Position numbers and translations under genes: made by a program. The notes beneath the pieces were generated by a model that did not search any database, was not told the DNA's origin, and saw nothing but the letters and a program-made list of their open reading frames with translations. A stretch of 64,000 bases of DNA. Source: Bacteroidales bacterium. GTDB lineage: Bacteria; Bacteroidota; Bacteroidia; Bacteroidales; UBA932. Shown one piece after another: positions 50,386 through 59,351 of the stretch. The stretch is taken from contig JAFPWX010000017.1 in the NCBI GenBank assembly GCA_017412645.1, positions 1 through 64,000 of the forward strand, written 5' to 3'. Within the stretch, counting starts at the first letter, position 1. Each line of letters begins with the position of its first letter.

Positions 50386-52806
50386 ATGAACTGGAAAAAG
50401 ATAATAGTTTACGTGGCCATAGTGCTGGGGTTCCTGGTGCTGTCGTACGCCTTCGTGCCGCAGGTGCTTACGGGAAAGATTGTGAACCAGAGCGACATCA
50501 GCGGCTGGATGGGAATGTCGCAGGAGGCGCGCACTTGGAACGCCGCCCATCCCGACGATCCGGCCCTCTGGAGCGACTCGATGTTCGGCGGCATGCCAAC
50601 CGTGTCGTACAGCTCCCCCACGAAGGGCGATCTCACACAGAAACTGTATAACCTGTTGCTAACCGGCAAGCGTCCTGCCACCTATATCTTTATCTCTCTG
50701 CTCGGAGCGTTCCTGTTGCTGCTGGCCTTCGGGGTACACCCGCTGATAGCGGTAGGCGGCGCCATCGCCATAGCCTTCTGCTCGTACAATTTCCAGATTA
50801 TCCAGGTAGGCCACAACACCAAGATGCAGGCCATCGCGTTCATGCCCTGGGCGCTGGCTGCGGTGGTGTATGCCTATCGTTCGCGCAAATGGCCCGCAGC
50901 CCTGCTGGGAGCGGCCCTCTTTGCCCTGGCGGTGAGCTTCCAGGTGAAGGCAAACCACCCGCAGATATCCTACTATCTGGCTCTTATCATTGTGGCTTAC
51001 GCTCTGGGAACTCTCATCGACCTGCTGGTTCGCCGACAGAAAGTGGGCAGGTTTTTCCTGGTTTCTGCGCTGCTGGTAGCCTTCGGACTCGTGGGCATAG
51101 GCACGAATGCCACCAAACTCATCCCCACCTGGGACTACACCCAATATTCCATGAGGGGCGGTACCTCAGCAAAGGCGGAAGAGGCTTCCGAAGAGGGAGC
51201 GGACGCCGGCAAGTCTTCCCGCAGCAAGGACCGCAAGGGCCTGGACCTCAGCTACGCCACGGCCTGGAGCTATGGTTGGGAGGAGCTGCCGAACCTGATG
51301 ATTCCGGACTACAACGGCGGCGCTTCCGCTCCCCTTCCCTCCGACGGCAAAACGGCTAAGGCGCTCAGGAAATACAAACTCACTCCGGCACATCTGGCTT
51401 ACTACTACGGAGTGAACTCCTATTACGGCCCGCAGCCATTCACCGCAGGGCCCATGTATCTGGGAGCCGTCAGCGTCTTCCTCTTTCTGCTGGGGCTCTT
51501 CTTCCTTAAGGGAAAGGAGCGCTGGTGGATTCTGGGAGCCTCCCTGCTGGCGATACTGCTGGCTCTTGGCAACCATTTCATGGCCTTCACCAAACTGGCT
51601 GTGGCCGTGTTGCCGCTCTACAATAAGTTCCGCACGGTGTCGATGGCTCTGGTGATCCTTCAGGTCACGGTGCCGCTGCTTGGCTTCCTGGCACTCGACC
51701 GCATTGTCCGGGGAGACGTGCCCGAAAAGGACTTCAGGCGCGGCTCGCTCTGGGCTCTGGGGATCACCGGGGGCTTCTGCCTGCTCATGACGCTGTTCCC
51801 GGCGCTGTCGGGAGGCTTCCTCAGCCCCGGAGAAGAGCAGCTTCCGAAAGACATCGCCGAAGCCGTTGCGGCCGACCGCGCCGCGATGCTTAGGAGCGAC
51901 GCTCTGGTGAGCCTGCTTCTCATCGCGGCGTCCTGGGGGCTGCTGTGGTGGAGTGCGGCTGGCGGCCGACAGGTAAAACAAAATTCCACCGTCGGCCGGC
52001 GCGTGATTGCCGGAGTTGCGATAGGCGTGCTGGTGCTGGGCAACCTGTTCATCGTGGGCAAGCGCTACCTGAACGCCGAGCACTTCACCACGCCGCGCTT
52101 GTTCGAAGGGCAGTTCGCCCAGAGGCCGGTAGACAAGGCGATTCTGGCCGATACGGACCAGTCGTTCCGGGTATTGGACCTCACGGTGAACGTCTGGAAC
52201 GACTCGCATCCGTCGTACTGGCACAAGAACGTGGGCGGCTATTCGCCCGCTAAACTCCAGCTCTATCAGGAGTATATCGAGAGCACGCTGAACGGCGAGA
52301 TCGGCCAGTTGCAGGCTGCTCTGAAGGGAGCTTCTACCGTTGCCGAGGCCGAGAAGGCGCTGCCTTATCTGCCCGGACTGGCAGCCCTGAACTGCCGCTA
52401 CTTCATTGTCGACGGGGGCGCGGCTCCGGTTCGGAACCCGTATGCCCGCGGGGCAGCGTGGTTCGAGGAGGGGGAGGGGCAAATAGAGCTATTGAGCTAT
52501 TCTCCGAACGAACTGCGCTACCACTATTCTGCCGACGAGTCCGCCAAGGCGGTGTTCAGCGAAGTGTACTACCCGGGCGGATGGACCCTTCGGGTGGAGG
52601 ATACCGGCGAGCTGCTGCCGATAGCGCTGAGCCACGGCGTTCTGCGAAGCGCGGTGCTGCCGGCCGGCGAGCACTCACTGGTGATGCGCTTCGCTCCGGA
52701 CAGCTATCGCCAGGGGCAGACGCTATCGCTCGTCTGCTCGATACTAACCCTTCTGCTGGCTGCCGGAGCGGTCGCATTCATGATAATCAAACGCCGGGAA
52801 GACTGA
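50386..52806 (+). CDS. YfhO-family membrane protein
   Basis: The 806-residue integral membrane protein has about a dozen helices. It starts MNWKKIIVYVAIVLGFLVLS with the conserved extracytoplasmic QSDISGWMGMSQE and WSDSMFGGMPTVSYSSPTKG, typical of YfhO proteins. A large extracytoplasmic C-terminal domain contains HPSYWHKNVGGYSPAKLQLY. The last helix ends IIKRRED. YfhO proteins are GT-C-like membrane enzymes implicated in glycosylating surface polymers. The rsmA ATG overlaps its stop by one base. Confidence 0.88.
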   Translation: MNWKKIIVYVAIVLGFLVLSYAFVPQVLTGKIVNQSDISGWMGMSQEARTWNAAHPDDPALWSDSMFGGMPTVSYSSPTKGDLTQKLYNLLLTGKRPATYIFISLLGAFLLLLAFGVHPLIAVGGAIAIAFCSYNFQIIQVGHNTKMQAIAFMPWALAAVVYAYRSRKWPAALLGAALFALAVSFQVKANHPQISYYLALIIVAYALGTLIDLLVRRQKVGRFFLVSALLVAFGLVGIGTNATKLIPTWDYTQYSMRGGTSAKAEEASEEGADAGKSSRSKDRKGLDLSYATAWSYGWEELPNLMIPDYNGGASAPLPSDGKTAKALRKYKLTPAHLAYYYGVNSYYGPQPFTAGPMYLGAVSVFLFLLGLFFLKGKERWWILGASLLAILLALGNHFMAFTKLAVAVLPLYNKFRTVSMALVILQVTVPLLGFLALDRIVRGDVPEKDFRRGSLWALGITGGFCLLMTLFPALSGGFLSPGEEQLPKDIAEAVAADRAAMLRSDALVSLLLIAASWGLLWWSAAGGRQVKQNSTVGRRVIAGVAIGVLVLGNLFIVGKRYLNAEHFTTPRLFEGQFAQRPVDKAILADTDQSFRVLDLTVNVWNDSHPSYWHKNVGGYSPAKLQLYQEYIESTLNGEIGQLQAALKGASTVAEAEKALPYLPGLAALNCRYFIVDGGAAPVRNPYARGAAWFEEGEGQIELLSYSPNELRYHYSADESAKAVFSEVYYPGGWTLRVEDTGELLPIALSHGVLRSAVLPAGEHSLVMRFAPDSYRQGQTLSLVCSILTLLLAAGAVAFMIIKRRED

Positions 52807-53597
52807 TGGAAGTTCGCGCTAAAAAATCTCTCGGCCAGCATTTTCTGGTAGATCTCGGAGCAGCGCAGCGTATCGTTGCGGCGCTGGCGGCGGAAGGAGA
52901 CGTGCTGGAGATAGGCCCCGGAATGGGCGTCCTTACCCGCTATCTTCTCCAAAGGCCGGAACTGAACCTGAAGATGGTGGAGCTGGACGGCGAAAGCGTG
53001 CAGTTCCTCCGCAGCCATTTCTCCGGCATGGACGGGCGCCTTCTGCAGGCCGACTACCTGAAACTGGATGTTCACAAGGTGTTCCCAGGGAAGTATTCGG
53101 TGATTGGCAACTTCCCTTACAACATCTCTTCGCAGATCTTCTTCAAGATCCTGGACGACCGCGACCGCGTTCCGGAAGTAGTGTGTATGATACAGAAAGA
53201 AGTGGCCGAACGCATAGCCGAAGGGCCGGGCAGCAAGACATATGGCATTTTGAGCGTGCTCCTGCAGGCCTGGTACGACATAGAGTATCTCTTCACTGTG
53301 GAGCCCGGGGCCTTCGCTCCCCCGCCGAAGGTGCGCAGCGCCGTCATCCGCCTGAAACGGAATGGTCGCACGGAGCTGACCGCCGCGACCGGTGACGTTA
53401 CAGGCCGACAGGTAGAGGAGGCTTTGTTCCGCAAGGTGGTGAAGACGGCCTTCGGGCAGAGGCGAAAGACCCTGCGCAACGCCCTGCGGCAGATTCTGCC
53501 GGCAGATTATGATTTGACGGACCCTGTGCTGCAGCAGCGTGCCGAGCAGCTCGGAGTAGAGGATTTTATCGCCCTTAGCTCACAAATCGCACGATAA
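52806..53597 (+). CDS. rsmA: 16S rRNA (adenine1518-N6/adenine1519-N6)-dimethyltransferase
   Basis: This 263-residue KsgA/RsmA enzyme dimethylates the two adjacent adenines in helix 45 of 16S rRNA. Motifs: KKSLGQHFLVD at the N-terminus, SAM-binding VLEIGPGMGVLTRYLL, VELDGESVQFLR, catalytic NFPYNISSQIF, and AFAPPPKVRSAVIRLKR. The C-terminal helical domain holds FGQRRKTLRNALRQIL. The ATG at 52806-52808 overlaps the preceding TGA. An in-frame extension upstream is a shadow of yfhO. Confidence 0.96.
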   Translation: MEVRAKKSLGQHFLVDLGAAQRIVAALAAEGDVLEIGPGMGVLTRYLLQRPELNLKMVELDGESVQFLRSHFSGMDGRLLQADYLKLDVHKVFPGKYSVIGNFPYNISSQIFFKILDDRDRVPEVVCMIQKEVAERIAEGPGSKTYGILSVLLQAWYDIEYLFTVEPGAFAPPPKVRSAVIRLKRNGRTELTAATGDVTGRQVEEALFRKVVKTAFGQRRKTLRNALRQILPADYDLTDPVLQQRAEQLGVEDFIALSSQIAR

Positions 53598-53617
53598 CCC
53601 ATAAAAACCATAGTATT

Positions 53618-54055
53618 ATGAAAGCAAGACTTTTCCTCGTTGCAGCTGCGGCATGCCTGGCCGCACTTTTCTCCTGCTCCCCTTCCGACAATGACGGCGA
53701 CGGCTCCGGCAAGAAGAGCTACGCAAAGATCATCGTGAACGGTGAAACCTGGCCGGAAGCAGAGATTTCTTTCTACAAGGCAACCATCTCCGACGATGAG
53801 GTTCCTTTCCGTCTGATTCTCGATGCCGAACAGACCAGAGCGAATACCGGCTATCTCTTCTATTCACCCGAGGACGAAGAAGTCACGATAGACATCATCT
53901 ACCGGGATTCAGCGAAAGGAGAATATGTAGCTGATCTGAAGATCAAGCAAGGCAATATCACAAAGAAGAGCGATACCGAGTACGCTATCGACATCGACGG
54001 TACCGACAGCGAAGGCAACAAGCTTGTAGTAAAGGGAGTTGCGAAGGGCAACTAG
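53618..54055 (+). CDS. Small lipoprotein of unknown function
   Basis: The 145-residue lipoprotein (lipobox LFSC, Cys20) has an acidic linker (SPSDNDGDGSGKK) and a beta-rich body with KIIVNGETWPEAEISFYKAT and TGYLFYSPEDEEVTIDIIYR. No family recognised. Its stop shares a CTAG with the convergent murB stop. Confidence 0.7.
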   Translation: MKARLFLVAAAACLAALFSCSPSDNDGDGSGKKSYAKIIVNGETWPEAEISFYKATISDDEVPFRLILDAEQTRANTGYLFYSPEDEEVTIDIIYRDSAKGEYVADLKIKQGNITKKSDTEYAIDIDGTDSEGNKLVVKGVAKGN

Positions 54056-55092
54056 ATGTGCTCTACCTCGGGGTGGAGTTCAATCCCGTAGGTTTCCCTT
54101 ATCTTTGAGATAATATCCTGCTCCAGAGCCATGATCTCTTCAGGAGTAGCAGAGCCGCTCTCATTCACGATGACGAGCGGCTGTTTTTCGTAGACTTTGG
54201 CGCCGCCGTTCACAGCACCCCTGAAACCGAGGCTGTCGATGAGCCAGGCGGCGGGGACCTTTACAGTGCCGTCGGGAAGGTCGAAATGGGGGACGGAGGG
54301 CGCCGGGGAGCCAGCTGCCGCGTGGGACGCAGCAACGGCCTCTATGCGTTCGAAGTGCTCCCGGGAGATGACGGGGTTCTTGAAGAACGAACCGGCGCTT
54401 CCCTTTTCCGCCGGATCGGGGAGTTTGGCGCGGCGTATGCCGATGATGGCGTCGCGCACGTCGGCGGGGGTGAGAGCCGTAAGGTCGCGTCCTTCCAGCG
54501 CCGCACGCACTCCGCCGTAGTCGAGCTTGGGAGAGTACTTGCGCGTGAGGCGGAAGAGCACGCTGGTAACTATATAACGGCCCTTCGCGTGCTTGAACAT
54601 GGAGTCGCGATAGCCGTATGCGAGTTCGGGAGTCTTGAAGATGGTTTTGCTCCAGTCGGTGGTGTCCAGACAGACCACGCCAGCGATGATGTCTTTCGCC
54701 TCAACGCCGTATGCGCCGATATTCTGCACAGCCGAGGCGCCCACCTCGCCTGGGATGAGCGAGAGGTTCTCCGCGCCCCACAGACCCACCTCACAACAAC
54801 GGGCCACAAAGTCGTCGAACACCACTCCTGCCCCGACGGTCATGAGCACCTCGTCGAGACCCATGTCCACGAACTTGATGTACTTCACGGCCGAGTGCAG
54901 CACCGTGCCAGGGAAGTCTCCGGTAAAAAGCAGGTTGCTGCCCGCGCCTATATGCATGATCGGCTGCGGAAGTTCTTTCCACGGCAGGTTCTGGAGCTCC
55001 TCTACCGTTTCATATTCTATATACAACGCACAACGTATCTTCATGCCGAAGGTGTTGTGGCTGGACAAGTCGTAATTCTCAATCCTTTTCAT
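54052..55092 (-). CDS. murB: UDP-N-acetylenolpyruvoylglucosamine reductase
   Basis: This 346-residue flavoenzyme reduces enolpyruvyl-UDP-GlcNAc to UDP-MurNAc in peptidoglycan synthesis. It is a type I MurB: FAD-binding HIGAGSNLLFTGDFPGTVLH and ENLSLIPGEVGASAVQNIGA, YGYRDSMFK, the catalytic serine in GSAGSFFKNPVI and the C-terminal VNGGAKVYEKQPLVIVN. I start at 55092 (MKRIENYDLSSHNTFG), because a -7 box sits seven bases upstream. The ATG at 55122 lies in the terminator of secDF. Confidence 0.96.
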   Translation of the reverse strand: MKRIENYDLSSHNTFGMKIRCALYIEYETVEELQNLPWKELPQPIMHIGAGSNLLFTGDFPGTVLHSAVKYIKFVDMGLDEVLMTVGAGVVFDDFVARCCEVGLWGAENLSLIPGEVGASAVQNIGAYGVEAKDIIAGVVCLDTTDWSKTIFKTPELAYGYRDSMFKHAKGRYIVTSVLFRLTRKYSPKLDYGGVRAALEGRDLTALTPADVRDAIIGIRRAKLPDPAEKGSAGSFFKNPVISREHFERIEAVAASHAAAGSPAPSVPHFDLPDGTVKVPAAWLIDSLGFRGAVNGGAKVYEKQPLVIVNESGSATPEEIMALEQDIISKIRETYGIELHPEVEHI

Positions 55093-55098
55093 CGAACA

Positions 55099-55106
55099 CA
55101 AATATA
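55099..55106 (-). promoter_or_regulatory. -7 box of murB
   Basis: TATATTTG on the minus strand, six bases before the start at 55092. It supports that start and implies an almost leaderless message. Confidence 0.55.
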
Positions 55107-55110
55107 CGAA

Positions 55111-55142
55111 AAAACGGGGCATCCGGAAAGGACACCCCGTTT
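55111..55142 (-). terminator. Terminator of secDF
   Basis: On the minus strand, AAACGGGG pairs with CCCCGTTT, with an inner TCC/GGA, and a T run follows. It lies just after the secDF stop and upstream of murB. Confidence 0.78.
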
Positions 55143-55162
55143 AATCTCCATCGAGAACCGAT

Positions 55163-58100
55163 TTACTTCTTCGCTGCCTTCTTCTTGAGGGCGCCGAGGG
55201 TGGCGTCGTACATGATAGGAGTACCGATCATGATGGACGCGTAGGTTCCGATGATGACACCAAGGCAGAGGGCCACGGACAGACCGCGGATGCTCTCACC
55301 GCCGAAGAACGCGATTGCGACCATCGGGAGGAGGGTGGACACCGAGGTGTTCACGGTACGGGTGAGGGTTGCGTTAAGTGCCGCGTTGGTCATTTCCTTG
55401 ATATCTCCGTTCGGATGCAGGGTGCGCATCTCACGGATACGGTCGAAGATAACCACGTTATCGTTGATTGCGTAACCGATGATGGTCAGGATTGCTGCAA
55501 TGAACGTCTGGTCAACATCGAGGTTGAACGGCAGGATTCCGCTGAACAGCGAGAAGAAGCCGATGATGATCACTGCAGTGTGTGCCAGGGAGACCACGCC
55601 GCCGAGACCCCATGTCCAACCGCGGAACCTGATGGCGATATAGCCGAAGATTGCGATGAGGGCGAGGATAACGGCGATGATGGCATCGCGACGGATGTCG
55701 GATGCAATGCTGGCGCCCACCTTGTCGGACGAAATGATACCGTTCGGGTTGTCCAGGGTGCTGGTGAACTCGGCCTGTGTCATGTCTTCCACAAAGAAGC
55801 CGTGCAGGGCCTCATAGAGCATGCTCTCGATTTCGGCGTCGACCGCGGAGTCGTCTTCATTAACCTTGTAGGAGGTGGTGATCTTCATCTGGGAGTCGCC
55901 GCCGAACTGCTTCACCTCAACGGAGGCCTTGAGTTCGGGATTCTCGGCAACTGCAGCCTCGAACACGTCGTTCACGCTGGCGCGGACATCTTCGGCGAGG
56001 ACGCTCTGGTCGAAGCGAACCACGTAGGTACGGCCACCGGTGAAGTCGACACCGTAGGTGAAGCCCTTGAAGGCTATGCTGCCGACGGCGATGAGGATAA
56101 GAGCACCGGAGATGATGTAGGAGTACTTGCGTGCTCCGAGGAAGTCGATCTTGGTGTTCTTGAGGAAGTTTGCACTCCATTTGCGCTCGAAGGTGATGTC
56201 CTTGCCCTTTGCAAGACGGGCCTCGAAAATGAGCCTCGTGATGAAAATGGCGGTGAGCATCGAGGTGATGATACCGATGATGAGCGTGGTAGCGAAGCCC
56301 TTGACCGGACCTGAACCGAAGAAGAACAGGATGAAACCGGTGATGAGGGTAGTGAGCTGACCGTCGATAATGGCGGAGTAGGCGTTCCTGTAGCCGTCGG
56401 CCACTGCCTTGCCCAGACCCTTGCCGGCCTTGATCTCTTCCTTGATACGCTCATAGATGATAACGTTCGCGTCCACTGCCATACCCAGGGTGAGCACGAG
56501 ACCTGCGATACCCGGGAGGGTGAGCACTGCACCGAAGCTGGCGAGGGTTCCGAAGAGGAGCACCACGTTGGTGAGCAGTGCGAGGTCGGCTGCAAGACCT
56601 GCGCCCTTGTAGAATATGAGCATGTAGATAAGGACGAGGATGAAGCCGATAATGAACGAAATCATACCGTCCTTGATGGACTTGGCACCCAGCGAAGGAC
56701 CTACGACCTGCTCCTGAACGATGGTTGCAGGGGCGGGAAGCTTACCGGACTTGAGAACGTTGGTAAGGTCGGTTGCCTCTTCCACGGAGAAGTGTCCGGT
56801 GATGGAGGAAGAACCACCGCTGATCTCGGTCTGAACGGTAGGATAGGAGTAGACGGTGCCGTCGAGCACGATGGCGACCTGCTTGCCGATGTTGTCCTTG
56901 GTGAGGTGTGCCCAGATGTTGGCGCCTTCGGCGTTCATGGTCATGGAGACACCGGGATAGCCGCCGCGGCCGTCGTCGTAGGAGACGCGGGCGTCGGTGA
57001 CTGCGGAACCGTCGAGAGGAGCCTGTCCGTCACGGCTGTCGGCCTTGATGGCGACGAGCTCGAAGATGTTGTCGGCCTGCAGATAGTCGGCCGGCTTCAC
57101 ACTCCACATGGGGCGGAACTCTGCCGGGAAGATGTCGCGAACCTGCGGCATGGCAAGATACCTGTTCACAAGGGCGGTGTCGCGGATGGCGGCGTAACCC
57201 ACGCAAGCAGAGCCGCGGGCCTGGGAAGGCTGCAGCACTGCGAAGAGCGGGTTGGCCTTGCGGTAGGCGGCCATGTCTTCCTCGCCCTCACCCTGAGCAG
57301 CCATCTCCTCTGCCACGAGATCCTTCTCTGCGGCGGCGGGAGCGGCTTCCTCATCGGCTGCGACGAGGGTGGCAAGCATCTGGTTGGCTTCGACGAGGTA
57401 CGGATAGATCTCCGCGTTGTCGAATGTTGTCCAGAACTCGAGGGATGCGGTGCCCTGGAGCAGCTTACGCACACGCTCGGGCTCCTTCACGCCGGGGAGT
57501 TCCACCAGGATGCGGCCGGTGTTGCCGAGCCTCTGGATGCTGGGCTGGGTGACACCGAAGCGGTCGATACGGTTGCGGAGAACATTGAAGGAGTTCGCCA
57601 CTGCGCTCTCGGCCTCTTCCTTGATGACGGCTATGACTTCCTCGTCCGTGCTTTCCGGCTTGATGCGGTCCCTCATTTCGTAGGTACCGAAAACCTGGGA
57701 AAGCCTCTGGCCTCCGGAGACTTCCTTCCACGCCTCTGCGAAGAGGGTGATGTAGTCGCTCTGGGAATTCACGCTGCGCTCTTTGGCGAGTGCGAGAGCC
57801 TGCTGGAAAGCGGGTTCGGTGTTGTTCCCGGAGAGGGCCTTTACGAGGTCCTGGAGCTGAACCTGCAGCATGACGTTCATACCGCCCTTGAGGTCCAGAC
57901 CAAGGTTGATTTCCTTACTGCGGACGTCCTTGTAGGTGTAGCCGAAGTAAACCTTCTCGCTCATGAGAGAGTCGGTGAAGGAACGCTCGGCGTCCTTGCG
58001 GACAGAATCCAGATAATAAGCCTTGTCCGCCTCGGGAATGCGGGCGAACGCGGCGCTCTGCTCTGTGAGTGCGACCTGATTCTCGGCGGCCTTCTTGGCC

Positions 58101-58201
58101 CTGCGTCCCTGGAGAGAGGAAACGAGGGTGAAGGAAAGCTGCCACAGGCAGGCCAGAATGAGCAGGATCGCTACAAATCTGATAGCACCTTTGCTTTGCA
58201 T
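55163..58201 (-). CDS. secDF: Fused protein translocase subunit SecDF
   Basis: The 1012-residue inner-membrane protein uses proton-motive force to aid late steps of Sec export. The SecD half has the first helix (LLILACLWQLSFTLVSSL), LGLDLKGGMNVMLQVQ, the P1 head with RIDRFGVTQPSIQ and ILVELPGVKEPERVRKLLQG, and a helix bundle with GMAVDANVIIYERIKEEIKA. The SecF half starts near residue 680 (YGVDFTGGRTYVVRFD) and ends with TIIGYAINDNVVIFDRIREM and the last helices. The fusion is usual in Bacteroidetes. A long P1 insert holds an alanine/glutamate-rich stretch (AADEEAAPAAAEKD). It has a -7 box at 58241-58248. Confidence 0.97.
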   Translation of the reverse strand: MQSKGAIRFVAILLILACLWQLSFTLVSSLQGRRAKKAAENQVALTEQSAAFARIPEADKAYYLDSVRKDAERSFTDSLMSEKVYFGYTYKDVRSKEINLGLDLKGGMNVMLQVQLQDLVKALSGNNTEPAFQQALALAKERSVNSQSDYITLFAEAWKEVSGGQRLSQVFGTYEMRDRIKPESTDEEVIAVIKEEAESAVANSFNVLRNRIDRFGVTQPSIQRLGNTGRILVELPGVKEPERVRKLLQGTASLEFWTTFDNAEIYPYLVEANQMLATLVAADEEAAPAAAEKDLVAEEMAAQGEGEEDMAAYRKANPLFAVLQPSQARGSACVGYAAIRDTALVNRYLAMPQVRDIFPAEFRPMWSVKPADYLQADNIFELVAIKADSRDGQAPLDGSAVTDARVSYDDGRGGYPGVSMTMNAEGANIWAHLTKDNIGKQVAIVLDGTVYSYPTVQTEISGGSSSITGHFSVEEATDLTNVLKSGKLPAPATIVQEQVVGPSLGAKSIKDGMISFIIGFILVLIYMLIFYKGAGLAADLALLTNVVLLFGTLASFGAVLTLPGIAGLVLTLGMAVDANVIIYERIKEEIKAGKGLGKAVADGYRNAYSAIIDGQLTTLITGFILFFFGSGPVKGFATTLIIGIITSMLTAIFITRLIFEARLAKGKDITFERKWSANFLKNTKIDFLGARKYSYIISGALILIAVGSIAFKGFTYGVDFTGGRTYVVRFDQSVLAEDVRASVNDVFEAAVAENPELKASVEVKQFGGDSQMKITTSYKVNEDDSAVDAEIESMLYEALHGFFVEDMTQAEFTSTLDNPNGIISSDKVGASIASDIRRDAIIAVILALIAIFGYIAIRFRGWTWGLGGVVSLAHTAVIIIGFFSLFSGILPFNLDVDQTFIAAILTIIGYAINDNVVIFDRIREMRTLHPNGDIKEMTNAALNATLTRTVNTSVSTLLPMVAIAFFGGESIRGLSVALCLGVIIGTYASIMIGTPIMYDATLGALKKKAAKK

Positions 58202-58240
58202 GATAGTTATTGTTATTAGTTACTTGTCGTAAATAGCTGG

Positions 58241-58248
58241 CAAAGATA
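58241..58248 (-). promoter_or_regulatory. -7 box of secDF
   Basis: TATCTTTG on the minus strand, 39 bases upstream of the start at 58201. A TTG lies 18 bases further upstream. Confidence 0.5.
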
Positions 58249-58300
58249 ACCAAAATTGTCGGTTTTCAAGCCTAAAATAAAATATATGTGACTAATTTCT

Positions 58301-58308
58301 TAAATTTG
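58301..58308 (+). promoter_or_regulatory. -7 box of the gene at 58317
   Basis: TAAATTTG eight bases before the ATG. Confidence 0.5.
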
Positions 58309-58316
58309 CAGTCCCA

Positions 58317-59351
58317 ATGCTGGCGATTTCGCTCATATTTTCACTCTTTTTCGCGGCCCCTCAGGACAGCGTACAGGTCTTTACCCGCCCCCTCTCAGAG
58401 GCGGAGATTCTCCGCATTGAGGCGGAAGACCAGCATGCCGCATATGAGTTTGGAGAGGCGGCCGCATCGTACCACAAGGCCTTCGAGCTCACGGCAGATT
58501 CGCTGAAAAGGGTGGAGCTGGATTCGCTGGCCGCGCTTTGCCGGAACGGCTCAGCCATGGCTGAGTTCTGCTACCGTCCTAAGGTGGCTGGCAGGAAACG
58601 TTTCCCCATCTCCCAGTTCCTCGGGCATCTGCCCATAAGCGCATCGCAGAGGGCGCATCTTTCTTCCGCTCCGGTCGACACTCTGATGCTCTCCGATTCC
58701 AGCCGCTTCGCAGCCCGGTTCCCCATCGAAAGCGACGGTTACATCTATTTCTCTTCCAGAGAGTTACGCGGGATGGGCGGGCTCGATCTCTACCGCTGCA
58801 AGAAGCTTTACGGAGGCTTCGTCAGCGCCCCTGAAAACCTCGGTTTCCCCTGGTCTTCCCCGGCCGACGATTTCCTTCTGGTGAACACCTCCGACGGGCA
58901 GTTCACGCTCTTCGCATCGAACCGTGGCTGCTCCCCCGACAGCGTGTGTCTTTACGCCCTTGTGCGCGAGGCCGTGCCGGTGTGGGAGAAGGTGGCGGAA
59001 GGCGCGCCGCTGAGGGAGCTATGTGAGCTCAAACCGGTCGACAACGCGCCCAAGACGGCCGCTGCAGAGAAGGCTCTCGCATGGTACCGCAAGGCCGCGG
59101 CTGATCATTCAGTTGCCAAGGACACACTCTCCCGCGTGACCCGCGAGGTGGACGCCATGCGCCGCCGTTATTCCGAAGTGTCCGGAGCTGAAAAGCAGTT
59201 CCTTGGAGCCGAGATCTCCCGCATGGAAATGGCTCTGCCGGCCCTGCGCAAAAAGGAAGCGGCGCTAGCCGAAAGGCTCCGCGCCGCGGAAGGCGAATGT
59301 CGCCGTCAGGGGGTTGAACCCGGGGCCGAAGTCCCGGTGTGGGAATTCTAA
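58317..59351 (+). CDS. Exported protein with PD40/WD40-like segment and C-terminal coiled coil
   Basis: The 344-residue protein has a short signal-like N-terminus (MLAISLIFSLFFAAP), a TPR-like helix (EFGEAAASYHKAFELTADSL) and a beta-propeller-type stretch (DGYIYFSSRELRGMGGLDLY, YGGFVSAPENLGFPWSSPAD). The latter resembles the PD40 repeats of Bacteroidetes OmpA-associated proteins. The last 90 residues are a charged coiled coil (LSRVTREVDAMRRRYSEVSG, EMALPALRKKEAALAERLRA). Function is unknown; an envelope-structural role is inferred. Its stop overlaps the convergent glucanotransferase stop by four bases. Confidence 0.72.
   Translation: MLAISLIFSLFFAAPQDSVQVFTRPLSEAEILRIEAEDQHAAYEFGEAAASYHKAFELTADSLKRVELDSLAALCRNGSAMAEFCYRPKVAGRKRFPISQFLGHLPISASQRAHLSSAPVDTLMLSDSSRFAARFPIESDGYIYFSSRELRGMGGLDLYRCKKLYGGFVSAPENLGFPWSSPADDFLLVNTSDGQFTLFASNRGCSPDSVCLYALVREAVPVWEKVAEGAPLRELCELKPVDNAPKTAAAEKALAWYRKAAADHSVAKDTLSRVTREVDAMRRRYSEVSGAEKQFLGAEISRMEMALPALRKKEAALAERLRAAEGECRRQGVEPGAEVPVWEF

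Noticed and set aside
52458-52805. Extended N-terminus for rsmA
   Set aside because: It is an alternate frame of yfhO; the conserved KKSLGQHFL start begins at 52806.
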